The notes: generated by a model not told the origin, from the sequence alone. Shown: positions 21,401 to 33,600, numbered from the stretch's first letter. The stretch is DNA of 64,000 bases from Chrysopilus asiliformis (GCA_964034945.1 OZ035960.1:108443840-108507839), one strand, 5' to 3'. Made by a program: numbers and translations.

Positions 21401-23022
21401 TAATGATAACACAGACGCACGCGGCAAAGCGCTATTGTGATTCCAGTTTGAGCCCTTGGAAGTTGCCCTTGGTGTTCATGGCTTAGCAAGGCTGGTATAC
21501 AGCATAAAGGTTTCAATGTAAGTCATCAGGCACGTATTCAGATCGTGAATCATAAAAATTGTCTTTATTATGTGCAGTAAAAAACCCTATTTATTGTAAA
21601 AAAAAAATTATATTTACCCTGCGTTAATTGCGTTAAATACTTACAAAACTGCTTTATTCTTAATTAAACTAAACTGGAAAAAAAACTCGACATGCGATTT
21701 GTTATGACAGGAATAAATTGCACACTACGTTTTCCTGCACTTAATTGGAGTGGGGAGATCTTACTCAGACTAATCTTAATACTCAAAATTACCGTTGGGA
21801 TGCTTCTTATTCGGTTAATAGAGTGAATATATCGCAGTGGATTTTTTAAAACTTTGTTTGGAACATATTATCCCCAGGGTAGCGAAAGCGTTAATTAAAA
21901 CCCACTATTTTTATGTTTGAAATACTTTTGAACAGTTTTCTCACGTAATATAAAAATATTGTTAATGTAATTTCATAATTTATTAAAAGTTAAGTTTAAA
22001 CTTTGTTGAATATCAACAAAGATTAATTTATTTTTTCTAGACTACCTATAGGTCATATTAAAGACTATGTTGGTTTTTCTTTTACGGCATTCCGCTAAAA
22101 CAGTTAAATCCAATTACATAAAACGGAGTATTTAAGTTAAGAATAAAAGCGACTGAAAACTGGGCCACAAATTATCTGAATAGTGCAAAGTGAAAAAGGG
22201 ATTTTGAGGAATCTTAAAACCCCGTGAAAGCCGTAATGGTTGCCGTTGCATCTTTGTATAATTTGCGATGACTATAAACAAGTCACAAGGGCCTTTTCAC
22301 CGTCATATTCACGTTGCCCGATATACAGCCAGCTCTCGGTACACTCCAGGCAAGGACCTCTTATATTGTCTATGAGGAAGTACTACAACAAGAAATAGTT
22401 GTCGGTGAAATAACAGGGAACTTGGGTTTAAGAAATGCTTTAATATACAATAAGGAATTGTGGAATACACATATGATGGGCTTTAAGTTTTTTCTAAAAA
22501 TTGCATTGTTAACAAAAAACATAAGGTATTGTAATTTTGAATTTTCTGAACACATTTCAATCAATTAAGGAAAGGATTGAGAAAAGGCGGATTATGGCTG
22601 AGAAAATTGCCTGCCATCCCTAATGCAATGTTAAATTTGAAGAAAAAACCCAACCTGCAAAACAAATACAATTTGAATACCTACAGTATACAGTACCTAC
22701 AGTAGATCGATTTGTTTTCTATGATAAAATGAAAAAGTATTTGACAAAACATTCTTCAAACTACAAGCACCGCGAAAAGATTGATGTGGAATGACTACTT
22801 TGACAATGTTTAGCACTTTAACACTAAAACAGAATCGGAAACACACACTTTTCACAGGAAAACTTTTTCATTCCTTCCCCACCCCCCACCTTTCAACAAT
22901 ATTTCTGACGTGAATTCATGGAATTTTCCAAAACTTATAGGTGAGTAATAGTTTTGGCTAAACATTTGGCTCACTGCTCAGGAGAAAAAAATTACTCATG
23001 AGCAGAACTAATTGCTCATGAG
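21401..23022. other. AT-rich DNA without a recognised gene
   Basis: An 84-codon frame at 22314-22568 has no recognisable domain and weak coding character. TGAGCA/TGCTCA motifs cluster just before 23022. Confidence 0.4.
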
Positions 23023-23776
23023 CAGAGCTCGGCACTCCTTGGCTCGTCTGGCTCCTCACAACGATAACATTTTTATTCAAATTTTACGAGAATACAATCA
23101 ATGTATGAACATTTTTACTCGACTCTCCAACGCAATGATATGTGTTGGAAGACGACGGCCACTTCGGCAGCCGAAATCAAACGATTGACTAACAATCGAC
23201 GGAGCGAGCCTACGACAGTCATTCAGTATAATTTCTGTTGTTGATGCGTGCGGATGTATACATTTGCTCCCCAAAACCCTAATTGCTTCCCAAAGTACAC
23301 TGACGTACGAAATTTTTTTCAGAAATTCGATTTTTTTAGTTTTCATTTTCCATTATGAAGCGCTCATATTCAAATTCAAATACTATGTCGTGTGATTGGG
23401 AAAACAAATATTTAATAACCACAAATAATGATAACCGTCAATGTTTAGTTTGCAGTTAGATGTCGAATAAAAAATTCAATCTAGAACGCTATTACAACAG
23501 CTGTCCTATCAGGTATCATAATGCAATTTAGCGCATGTTTTGCTAAGCACAGAAACGGAAATACGTCCCCACCAGTTTTTTTTGCACGACGGAACTTATT
23601 ATTTTTTTGTAATCGCATCATGATAAATTGTGTAGTCCACTGTTCTTAAACGTCTCCATCAAAAGCGAAAGAGCGTAAAAAATGAAAAAGTTGCGTTTTC
23701 TCATTTATAGCATATGAAGAAACATAAAATTTCTTCGAGTAATAGTAAATCACTACATACATGGTGCCGAGGCCTG
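23023..23776 (+). mobile_element. hAT element, 754 bp, non-autonomous
   Basis: Ends CAGAGCTCGGCACTCC and, inverted, CAGGCCTCGGCACCAT, flanked by the perfect 8-bp duplication CTCATGAG (23015-23022, 23777-23784), which fits the hAT nTnnnnAn target. It contains a short transposase relic (next entry). A second, degraded copy of its left end lies at 26404. Confidence 0.85.
23355..23531 (+). pseudogene. hAT transposase N-terminus (BED-finger relic)
   Basis: The frame reads MKRSYSNSNTMSCDWENKYL, then NRQCLVCS, a TAG stop, then NKKFNLERYYNSCP. The pattern W..KY...........CLVC...(K)..NLER(H)Y is that of the BED-like zinc finger at the start of GTF2IRD2/ZBED-type hAT transposases; the first His is Tyr here. 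It is broken by an in-frame TAG and ends at another TAG, and the RNase H core is absent. It lies inside a hAT element with intact ends. Confidence 0.6.
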
Positions 23777-24185
23777 CTCATGAGCATAAGTCCTCATGAG
23801 TGAGCATTTACAAAATATGCCTGTAACTAAGCTGAACCACAGAGAAGTATAATAGACAGAGAAACAATTTGCACTACGGTTTCTGTGGCATTTATGCTTC
23901 ATACAAAACTCTAAATTTCCGTGGCTCCCCTGTTGGATGTATTAGTGAGTGGATCGTAAAAACCAATTCTCTCTCAATCGTCTGCGACGCCAGCCATCAT
24001 TCGCATAGGATCATTCGAATAGGAGAGCTGGCAACGCAAAAATGAGATGAGAGTGAACCGAATATCTCTTCATCTCTTTACCAACACAAGCATGGGGAGC
24101 TACGGCTAGTATAATTTTATTCGATTGAGCTGCGGAAAATCGAATACGAAAATGTCTATCTGTTAAGCTACATTTATCTGTGGCT

Positions 24186-24650
24186 GAACACAGCACAAAT
24201 AGATTCAACTCGATATCTCAAACGATGTAGAATCTAGCAGGGAAGGGGGTTTGGAAGAAAAGGTCCAAAGGGAGGAAATATATTTTTTTTAAAAACCCCC
24301 TTCCTGGAGTTGTACTAAACACAATACAAACAATTTCAACTTGATATCTCTAACGATGTAGAATCTAGCAGGGAAGGGGGTGTGAAGGGATAAAACCACA
24401 GGGAGAAATACGTAAAATGTCCTTCCTTTTACAACACAACACAAAAAATTTCAACTCGATATCTCAAACGATGTAGAATCTACCAGGGAAGAGTGTTTGA
24501 AGCGGTGGGTAAACAGGGAGAAAATATATAATAGAACCTTCCTGGTGTTGTACTGAACACAATACAAACAGTTTCAACTCGATATCTCAAACGTGGTAGA
24601 ATCTAGCAGAGAAGGGGTATAAAGGAATAGTGCCACGGGCGGAAAACTTA
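24186..24650 (+). repeat. Satellite-like tandem repeat, ~120-bp units (about 4)
   Basis: Each unit has AACACA(G/A)(C/T)ACAAA, TTCAACTCGATATCTCAAAC, GATGTAGAATCTAGCAGGG and an A-rich end with CCTTCCTGG-GTTGTACT. Units start near 24186, 24308, 24425 and 24549. They are diverged by substitutions and small indels. Confidence 0.75.
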
Positions 24651-26217
24651 CAGCAGCGGTACCCAATCACAGCTCTCTCTTAGGAATGACCACAATCTCT
24701 CAACCTAGTAAAAAGTCATGCGTGAGCATACATAAAAAATACATTTCGAGTTGAAAACCTTTTCCTTTTTGAAATTCGGTTAAGAAAAGTAATTTAAATC
24801 ACAAAATACGAACAGTCCAAAAAGTGTGGTTAACATCCAAAAATATTTCCATTGTTTGATATTTTTTTCACAGTTGAAGTGTTTGTTAAGAAGTGGTATT
24901 TTGTAAATAATATACTACGAACGTATATGACAAACTATTTCCGTTGCTATAAAGGACATACGTGTTTGTTGAAATTTTGAGCAGAAACTTGGATGGAAGA
25001 ACATAATTTACAGAAAGGGAAGCAATAAAAGCGTTTCAGGATATCAGGGGAAATGCATTGTGTATGCATATTTGAAATGTTTTCTGAACGAAACAACTTC
25101 GGAAACTCATGTAATGGTGGTTAACTCCAAAGTTGCATTGTGGGTGAAATAAATGAAGATGTCACAAACCTTTTTACGTACAGCCACTTGAGGCTATTAA
25201 GATATAATCATGCGCGTATGAGAAGCTCCTGAGTATGTAGAAAATTTTGGGTTTGGTTCATGAACCGAGGAAAATTTGCCCACAGTTATTGACATCTTTA
25301 CTTCCGTTCCGAAATTCCACACAATGTGAAATACTTATATAGTGGAATGTTCCTACTTAAAGATATCATTATTAAGTCGTCACGAAATCTACTTGCATAT
25401 TTCATAAATTAATTTCTACTTGAATATTTTGTGCTCACATTCATACAGATTTAATTTTGAAAGCGCAGAGAGATTTACTTGATAGAAATTTTAAGAATTT
25501 GCAGCTTTCACAAAATTATACAAAATCATATTTCTGAATTGTCAGGCATTTATAATATCTTATTTTATTTTTCTAAATGGCAATGAAAATAATTTTCATA
25601 TTTGAAATAGTGGAAGGTATAAAATTGTAAAAACAAATAAAATGATAAAAATAAAAGTATATATTCAAACGCTTAAAGAATATGCGGAAATATTTTCCCA
25701 GTTACAATCCTGGAAATTTTTTTATGGCACTTCAAAAATGTATTTTTATAATACGATATTGTACGAGTACTATCTTATATATGCAGCTGATATTGGAATA
25801 TACTGAGTGCACATCTCCGATATGAATTCCCTTTACAGTGCTGAATTTTATTCAGAATCTTCAATAAGTTTCATCGCATAATCCGAATAAATTAGAGAAC
25901 ATCTGAATTTATTGTTCTTTTAGAAATTCGTTTTACAATTGGAAAACCTGTGCGAAATTCGTTCGATAATTCTGAAAATTTAATCGGGTTAGAAATTCAA
26001 ATTGGCTAGGAATTGTTTTAGGCAATGTCTGCCAGGAGATTACACATTTGAAAAAATAAAAATACTTTCACAAAAATTTACATAATTATATGTATGGCAA
26101 TGAAAATGCCATCATGCCGTCAAAAAATAGAACTTACGTAAAAAAAGACCTTAAAAAAATAATTAAAAAAAACTAAAGTGCTAAAAAATTTAAAAAAACG
26201 GGGAAAATATTTAAAAT
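24651..26217. other. AT-rich DNA between satellite blocks
   Basis: No gene or repeat ends recognised. It separates two blocks of the same satellite, so it may be an old insertion. Confidence 0.4.
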
Positions 26218-26385
26218 GTCTTGTCTGATGTTGTACTGAACACAACACAAAGAATTTCAACTCGATATCTTAAACGATGTAGAATCTAGCAGGGGAGGGG
26301 GTTTGAGGGGATAGGCCCACAGGGAGAAAATATATAAAAGAACCTTTCTGGTGTTGTACTTAACGTAACACGAAAGATGATGTAT
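26218..26385 (+). repeat. Satellite unit, same family as 24186-24650
   Basis: TGTTGTACTGAACACAACAC, TTTCAACTCGATATCTTAAA and GATGTAGAATCTAGCAGGG, followed by the start of another unit. Confidence 0.7.
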
Positions 26386-26403
26386 ATGATATATCATATA
26401 GAG

Positions 26404-26460
26404 CAGAGTCGCCCACTTTTGGCTCACTAAGGTCCTCACATGCTTAAAATTTTTATCTAT
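26404..26460 (+). mobile_element. Degraded hAT left end
   Basis: CAGAGTCGCCCACTTTTGGC followed by a CCTCACA block parallels the first ~50 bp of the hAT at 23023 (CAGAGCTCGGCACTCCTTGG...CTCCTCACA). No right end or target duplication found. Confidence 0.45.
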
Positions 26461-26574
26461 AGCAACAGAGCATCTTACGCAAATATGACCAATATTGTCA
26501 TATTTTTAGTTCTATCTCGTAAAAACTTGTGCCAGTATACAACAGCGGACGAAAAATGAGCGAATTCTATGAGT

Positions 26575-26930
26575 CAGACGCTTCATTCGTTCTGTCTGTC
26601 GGGCTGGCGGTCTGTCAGTCCGTCGGTTCGTCCGTTGTACGTATTTTAAATAACTCGAGAACGCGTTGACCTAGCGATCTGAGATTTTTTGTACATAATT
26701 TCTCAAAACCTATGCGCTTTTGGAAAAAAAATGAATATAACAAAATTTAAAGGATATAAAATATTCCTCATTTTACCCGCGTACCTAATATAAATTTTTT
26801 ATTTTGACTTTTCATCATTTTTTTGATGTTTTGGAATCCTTCGAATTGCAATCCGTTGCATTTAGATAAAATGAAGCACCAGCCCCTTAATTAAAGTTTA
26901 AGATAATACCGAAAAGATGCCTAAATGTGC
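26575..26930 (+). repeat. Family C fragment
   Basis: GTCTGTCGGGCTGGCGGTCT array, ACGTATTTTAAATAACTCGA, GTTGACCTAGCGATCTGAGA and AAAGGATATAAAATATTCC, as in the family C copies at 42433 and 48955. Confidence 0.55.
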
Positions 26931-26965
26931 ACATATCGGTTAACCGAGATTTTCCTGGCTTCAAA

Positions 26966-27455
26966 TCATACTAATATATAAAAACAAGTTGATGTCTGTC
27001 TGTCTGTCTGTCTGTTCCTCTTTCACGCAAAAACGGCTGAACCGATTGACTTGAAATTTGGCATGAGTAGCTGTGGTAGTTCTGGTTCCAACATAGGCAT
27101 ACGAAAAAGTAGCGCGAGGGGTGGGTGAGTAAGGGGGGGGGGGGGGGGGGGGGGGGGGTAAAGTGATTTCGAAACCTAATTTTTGCGCTATGTTACTCTT
27201 TCGCGGGGAAACTACTGAATCGATTGGCCTGAAATTTCGCATAGATGTTCGTCGGGGGTCCAGCCCCAACATAGACCCATTAAAAAGTAGCCCGAGAGGT
27301 GGAGGAGTAAGTGATCTCGAAACTTAGCTCTTCCTCTATGTTACTCTTTCGCAGGGAAACTACCGAGCCGATTGGCCTGAAGTTTAGCTCCAACATAGAC
27401 CATCAAAAAAAAAATTTGAAAAAACTTAACCCGGCAACGACGGGTATGCAAGCTA
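26966..27455 (+). mobile_element. Helitron-like element, family H copy 3
   Basis: Starts TCATACTAATATATAAAAA, then a GTCT run, three modules with ACCGATTGACTTGAAATTT-like cores, and ends ACCCG-GCAACGA-CGGGT then GCAAGCTAT. The CTAG terminus is changed to CTAT. A run of 26 G (27133-27158) lies where other copies have mixed purines. Confidence 0.75.
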
Positions 27456-28810
27456 TTATTTTATAAATCTTCTTCTTTTATAAAACATGAATATAATAGA
27501 AATTTAGAAAAAAATACAATACTCTTCCTCTCTGTTTTTATAGCCAGCATTTCTAAATCCTTTAACATATCGAACTGACCAAGTTTTCTATGATATTTAC
27601 GATAGTTTCTACATTTATAAATTCAATGCACTATCACTCGACTCGTAGTCGACATTTATGACAACATTGCATCCTAGTACAATTGATTCAGATTTATATT
27701 ATGCAAATTTTGCATACATTTTCTCGGAATTGATTATAAAATCTGAATCTCATAAAACGCATTCAACGGTCTTCTAGTAGAAAACTGTGAGCTGCATATA
27801 CGACAAAATAAATCTTTATGGTATATACAATCAGTATGTGAACAAATATTGCGCCATATGGACAAATGTAAATTAACTTAAATTTTGTGTACATATTTCT
27901 TATTGAAAATTATGGAATATTTAAATTATTGTATAGTAAATATAATATTTCCGTTGAACATACAATAATTTCATAGAATATCAATTTTTAAAAGCACTAA
28001 CTCGAAACCCACACAACCAATTGAACTGAAATTGTGGTTTCTCCATGGAAACGGATCAAAGGGAAAGGGAAATTCTTTATCAGAAATCATGTATCATGTG
28101 AAACTTTTCACTCCATCCTCAAGTGTAGATGCAAAGCAAAAGTTTTAAGATAATTAAACAATTTCAACAAAACTAATCATTTTTACGTAATGATTTAATA
28201 GATTATATAAACAAATCTATGTCACTTAACTAAGAAACTAGTAGACAGTTGGCAGTTGTTTGAATAAAGTAATTACTTTGAATTTGACCTGAATTTGCTC
28301 AATGTGAGATGTCAAGAAAGGGCTTTAGTTATTGGGTGAAAATTCATTCCTTTCAACTCATCAAAATAGCTTATAATAAAATGGAATTAGTATTATGCAA
28401 TATATTCATAATTTGATTTATTGTTCGAGACTTGTAGACATTACGTCGAATTTATGCAAATAATCAGAATATATTGCTAGAGAAGTCTCGAAAACAGACT
28501 TTTTTTCTCTGCTTTTTCACAAAAATCTCATGTGGCAGCAATACATGCAAATGTATGTCAGAAAGGTTAAAATATTGAGATGAACTACGTAGTCGTATGT
28601 AATGAACTGCACAGATAATAATTCGAAAATACTTAAAATCTACATTAAAATCCTGAAAAAGGAGATCCTTCTTTCGTTCTTCCATGTTCGCCGTGAATTC
28701 ATCTCTTTATCTCCGGCGATTCTTCCGTTGTATGAAAGGGGTGACGTCGCTGCGACATTTTTCTTAGCCTGACTTTTCGCGCAATCTTTATGCCAATTGG
28801 ACTTTTTCTA
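27456..28810. other. AT-rich DNA, no features recognised
   Basis: No supported exon or repeat end. 28793-28805 carries CCAATTGGACTTT, which recurs just beyond the mariner's other end. Confidence 0.45.
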
Positions 28811-29738
28811 TCGGGTGATCCAATAAGAGCTTCCTATTTTTTTTTTTTTTTTTTTTTTGAATAAAACACATAATAATTAATATATTGATGGAAATCTTTA
28901 TTTAAGTTGTTAGTTTGGTTCATACCATGTAATGTTTAAAGATAATTTCCTTCAAATGTTGCCCACGACTAACTCTTAAATGGTCCATTCTGTGGGTTCA
29001 ATTTTCGACCACTCTTTCAAACATATCGGTCGGTATTCCGCGAATATGTTTGCTACCAAAGCTGTAATCGTTCCGAGTATATCGACGTAAACAAGAGATT
29101 TCACATATCCCCACAGAAAGTAATCCAATGGTGTCAGATCACAAGATCTCGGTGGCCAATTAACAGGACCATTTCTTGAGATGATGTTTTCATCGAACTT
29201 TTCCCTCAATAAAGCGATTGTATCGTTAGCTGTATGGCATGTAGCGCCATCCTGTTGAAACCACAAGTCAGCTACACCAATATCTTGAATTTTTGGCAAC
29301 AAAAATTCCGTGATCATTGCTCTGTAGCGAGCTCCATTGACAGTAACACGCACTCCTTCCGCATTTTTAAAGAAATACGGTCCGATGATGCCTCCTGCCC
29401 ATAAACCGCACCAAAAAAATGCTGTACGCACTCTGGTTGATGGATAAATGTCTAATAGTGTAAAATTAGTTCGAAATTTGGTGATGGTTTCACGAATAGT
29501 GCGTTCAGTGGGACGATTATGACGACCAAAAAGTGGACGAAGAACTTTATAACAATTTCTAACTGAGCACTGATTTTGAAAATAAGTTTCCAAAATTAGT
29601 AAACGTTGTTCACACGTAAGTCTATTCATGATGAAATGGAACTGAATACTGAACACAAACGTCATATAGACAAGCCAGTTGACACATCAGAACTGTCAAA
29701 ACAACCCTATTGAAAAAGTACCTCCAATTGCATCATTT
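28811..29738 (-). mobile_element. Internally deleted mariner (DD41D, rosa-like)
   Basis: Flanked by TA (28809-28810, 29739-29740). The weak inverted ends share TGATCCAAT / TGATGCAAT followed by a similar ~15 bp. A run of ~22 T lies at 28838-28859. It encloses the transposase remnant below. Related CAAT..TT..CCAATTGGACTT stretches lie outside both ends (28783-28805, 29743-29765). Confidence 0.7.
28976..29629 (-). pseudogene. Mariner transposase with large internal deletion
   Basis: Mariner transposases bind the TIRs through an N-terminal HTH and cut and rejoin DNA with a DDD catalytic triad. The N-terminus MNRLTCEQRLLILETYF...GRHNRPTERTIRETITKF is the first HTH. It then jumps at about residue 65 to FFWCGLWAGGIIGPYFF, so the second HTH and the first catalytic Asp (the SDEAHF region) are missing. 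The second Asp is in FQQDGATCHTA. The third Asp is in CDLTPLDYFLWGY, with 41 residues between the two, which is the DD41D spacing of the rosa group. The C-terminus is altered and short. At 217 residues it is well below the usual ~340. The start is the Met directly before NRLTCEQR; an upstream Met at 29665 has no family support. It cannot be catalytically active. Confidence 0.85.
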
Positions 29739-29740
29739 TA

Positions 29741-30552
29741 TCAATTTTCACACCAATTGGACTTATGTGGGATAATACCTTAAAGAACATATCTCTTGAA
29801 ACCCTAAAACATTAATGGCAAAACATGTTTTGTACATTTTGAAAGTATATAAAATTAGAAAATATGTTTTTCAAGTTATTGTTATTTAAATTTGTTTTTA
29901 TAATGTATGACATAATTCAGCATTGAGAAAATGGAAATTAATGAGACGTTTTTTTCTTAACAACCACTTGTTACTAGCAATTACAGTGGGATCCCATTTA
30001 TTTATAACCTCGCCTTATGAACAGTAGCGGAAAATGATACAGGCAAAAACGTATAGACATCATTTATCGTTGCCATAGTTTTCAAGATTCTTCAGGTCAA
30101 CCAACTTGTACTAAAATATCGTTGGTAGAAAATAATCTTGATTAGATATTATCCGATTCCAAAGACATCAAAGATAATTAAATGCTAAAGACTTCAGCTC
30201 TTAACTTAATTTGATATATTGTGACACTCCCGAGATATTCAGCAAAGTGCTAAATTTTTCTTTCTAGAAAAATTTAATTACCAACAAAAAATTATGTGAT
30301 GATTAGATCAGATTTGAAGCGTTGGCTGTAAATCGAATATATTCGAATATATTCAATTTACAGTTCAAGGAAATGACACAAAAAAAGTTTAAAATTTGGA
30401 GGAAATTAAACATTAATTGAATGGGCCAAAAATTGAATGGGGAATACTCCTTTTCCCCTCATGAATAGAAATCCAACAGTTTTGTCATATTTTCTCGATA
30501 AAGGTGCGTCATATCAAAAAAAAATATTAAGACAGAAATTGCTTAGAATATG
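29741..30552. other. AT-rich DNA, no features recognised
   Basis: No coding or repeat boundaries seen before the Helentron at 30555. Confidence 0.5.
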
Positions 30553-30554
30553 AT

Positions 30555-31105
30555 TATACCCGTATGGTGAAACCAAAGGGTATACTAACTTTGCCTTACC
30601 GTTTGTAACGCCAAGATCCCATCATCACACACAAAAATGCATTACACCAGTGTGTTTAGAATGATAAAAATAATTAAATTCTGCATGTCCGTCCGTCCGT
30701 CTGTCTGTCTGTCCGTCTGTCCGTCCGTCTGTCCGTCCGTCTGTCTGTGGCGCGGATTGCGGGCGCACGGATTGAGCTAGAGACTTGAAAATTTGCGCAG
30801 ATTCGTTTTTCGTAAAATGCGAGGCTAAGTTCGTTAATGGGAAAAAATGGACCATTAGGGGGGGTACCCCCCATACGAACGAAAACTTTTTTTCTGAATA
30901 TCTCAAAAACGGTGAATTTTATCAAAAAAGTCCAAGAACAAAAGTTGTTTAGGACATGATTCTACATTAAAGTTCCATACTTCAAAGTGGAATTTTGATA
31001 CAACTGTTCGAATTTTGATACAACTGTTCGAATTTTGATACGAATATCAATATACGGGTTTTCAATAATTGCCAGATTGGCAATTATAGCTTTTGTTATC
31101 TTTTT
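30555..31105 (+). mobile_element. Family A DINE-1-like Helentron
   Basis: Complete 5' tip, GTCC/GTCT array (30686-30748), core and 3' hairpin. A CAACTGTTCGAATTTTGATA unit is duplicated near 30990-31040, and a segment seen in other copies before it is deleted. Confidence 0.75.
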
Positions 31106-31251
31106 AATAAAGCTTGTTATAACAAATTTGGCATCGTCAGAACAAATTACACATCCACTGTCTTTGAAAAAAATTAGAATACATAATAAAAAGTTTTATC
31201 CTCTTTGTTGTCCGAAAAAATGCATTCCCGATCAAAAATCGAGTATGTTAA

Positions 31252-32081
31252 GCGGCGTCCAAACGCGCGGTTTTTTTGCTACGACTTATTTTGCACAGTT
31301 ATCTATGTAAAAAAAAACTGAGTAACCTTCGCGTCCACACGGTTCCGTTTTTTTTATATTTTATCGCAGTTTTGTTTGAAACTTCGTGCATAAACACATT
31401 GTGTTTATTCATTTTCTATAATGAATAGATTAGGCGAGCAAGACTTTTTACTTTTCAGTTTAAGTGTTTGTATTCTTTGTAAAAAAAGGAAAAAAAAGAA
31501 GTGTCGGCGAACTAAGTGGTGCAAATAAAAGAAACATATATTCGCATGTGAACTTATTTCAAGAATTCCTACAAGAAGAAAATGATTGGCAAAATTATTT
31601 GCGTATGGATATAGGAATGTACAACTGACTATTATCGCTGGTGTCGCCAAAAATAGAAAGGAAAGTCACATGCATGAGGAAAGCTATCACACTCCATGAA
31701 CGGCTCACCGCTAGTTTAAGGTTCCTGGCAACGGGGCGCAGCTACGAGGACTTAAAATTTAGTACAGCTGTTTCCAAACAATCTTTAAGTGTGATTATCC
31801 CTGAAACCTGCGAAGCAATATACGAAGTTTTACGGGATAAATATTTAAAGGTAGCAACAATAATTTGAAAAACAAAAACTGACACAAAAACTGACTGAAT
31901 TTTCGTCCACATGCTACGATTTGCCTCCGCGTGCCACAACTATTTTCAGACACAACCTGAACACAGCCGTACTTTTGATCCGCTCGAACTAACTGTGTAT
32001 CGTCCAGACGCTATGACATGCCTGCGCAGACTCGGTTTGCGCGGGTAAAACGGAGCAAAAAACCGCGCGTTTGGACGCCGC
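31252..32081 (+). mobile_element. PIF/Harbinger element remnant
   Basis: Long TIRs (A)GCGGCGTCCAAACGCGCGG and inverse at 32060-32081, flanked by TTAA on both sides (31248-31251, 32082-32085), readable as a TTA/TAA duplication. The interior holds a Harbinger-type transposase relic (31464-31868). TTAA alone would also fit piggyBac, but the protein decides for Harbinger. Confidence 0.75.
31464..31868 (+). pseudogene. Harbinger transposase (HARBI1-like) N-terminal relic
   Basis: One continuous frame with a single TGA: NLFQEFLQEENDWQNYLRM, DIGMYN-stop-LLSLVSPKIERK, MRKAITLHERLTASLRFLAT, GRSYEDLKFSTAVSKQSLS and IIPETCEAIYEVLRDKYLKV. This matches the N-terminal half of PIF/Harbinger DDE nucleases (the F..FLRM...LL.LVSP, ERL...LRFLATG.SY..L and I...IIPE.C.AIYEVL.DKYLK motifs). 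The DDE_4 catalytic region downstream is absent, so it is a broken remnant lying between good TIRs. Confidence 0.8.
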
Positions 32082-32184
32082 TTAAGACAGTTATATTAAA
32101 ACTTAAGGCCAATATTTTCATTATTGTATGATTATTAAACTTTTTACTACTATCTTGGCCTTCTTTTTTAACAAAATTAATTAA

Positions 32185-32570
32185 AACATATAAGAAAAGC
32201 TACAATTGATAGGCGCCAATCGTGAAATACTCTATATGATGACAACAAAATTGTTTATTGATAAAAATACATTTGTATTGGGGAAGTGGAAAGAAGTGGT
32301 CCGATTGGATTTTCATGTATGGAATAGTTATATAAAATCATATTCTAAACACATTTCATCATTATAATTTTTTTGATACGACTCACCGTTTTCGATAAAA
32401 TCGAAAAAAGTAGTCAATTTGTATGAGATAGGGGGGAATCAGTGGTCCGATTGGAGTTTGATGTATGGGTGAGTTATATAGAATACTATTCTAAGCACAT
32501 TTTAGCTCTATAACTTTTTCGGTAAAATCAACCATTTACGAGAAAATCGCAAAAAAATTTGTTTCAATTG
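32185..32570 (-). repeat. Family B copy without microsatellite
   Basis: AACATATAAGAAAAGCTACA, the GCCAATCGTGAAATACTC end, and two GGTCCGATTGGATTTT-type modules with TGATGTATGG. It stops before the core and array. Confidence 0.6.
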
Positions 32571-33415
32571 CAAAAATATACTTTTAATCAACTTTGGGTT
32601 TTAAAAGAGAGAAAAAAAAGATTTTTTTTTGTAAGATACGCGACCGTCGGTTTAAATAAAATTCATGTGCATTAAATTTGTAACTACGGCAATAATTACA
32701 TCCTGAGTGTATACGTACAAAAAAAATTTTTTTTTTCTGAAACGACTCTAGTGGCTAAATGTGAAAATGAACCAATTTAACTTCATCTATGAATGGCGCC
32801 TCCGGGCAGACTACATGCATATTTCATGCACAAACTTCACATAAATTGCAGATAATAATTCGTAATTTCTTGTTTCACATAAATAGCTTTAATATTATTT
32901 TCGACAGTCAAAAGTATGGAATTGAAATTGTTTGACATTATTAACAATAATAAAGTTAACTCCGTTCGTAATCCAAATGAATAATTAGGTAAAAAAAATA
33001 GGTAAACTCGTATTAATAATTCAAATGTGTCAATTGAATTCTACTAGTTTTCCTAATTTCCATTTGAAGTCATAGTTCAAGTGATTTTTGATTTAATTTT
33101 TGATTCAATCAAGCAAAAAAAAACTCTGTTTTCAATTGTGATAAATTGTAAAAGGTCAGTGACAAGGTTTGGAACAATTTATAAAATTTATTAATTTAGA
33201 GCCATTAAGTAATTTTTCAATCTATTGAACAGATTTTCACGCTTCATAATTTTTAAACTATTTTGTGCTATTTCTGCGAAAACTGATTTTGAGTTTAACC
33301 AATGGAAGATTTCGCCTGATTCGTATTTTTCCTATACGAGGTCTGCGTGGTTTTACCAATTTTTTCGCCTGCGGCGCATTTTTTCAGGATTTTATTTTCG
33401 TACTTTCAATATCAA
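32571..33415. other. AT-rich DNA, no features recognised
   Basis: No supported coding sequence. GCCTGCGGCGCATTTTTTC near 33368 matches the unit of the tandem array at 47850. Confidence 0.45.
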
Positions 33416-33600
33416 ACGTTTGACAAATTTTGAACATCCAGCGACTGACAAACGATTGATAAATTTTCAACATCCAGCGACTCAACATCAAGCGATTTAA
33501 CCAATGCAAGTTAGGAGGTGTTCATAAAATACGTCACACTTTTAGGGGGTGGGGAGTTTACTTTATTGTGACACGGGTACTAAATTTCTCATGTTCTATT
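33416..33600. repeat. Short tandem repeat and MITE-end fragment
   Basis: A ~33-bp unit with AACATCCAGCGACT is repeated twice plus a partial (33425-33492). Next to it GGAGGTGTTCATAAAATACG and a TTAGGGGGTGGGG stretch resemble a common insect MITE end; no partner end was found. Confidence 0.45.

Noticed and set aside
31252..32081. piggyBac assignment from TTAA flanks
   Set aside because: The enclosed transposase relic is clearly PIF/Harbinger.
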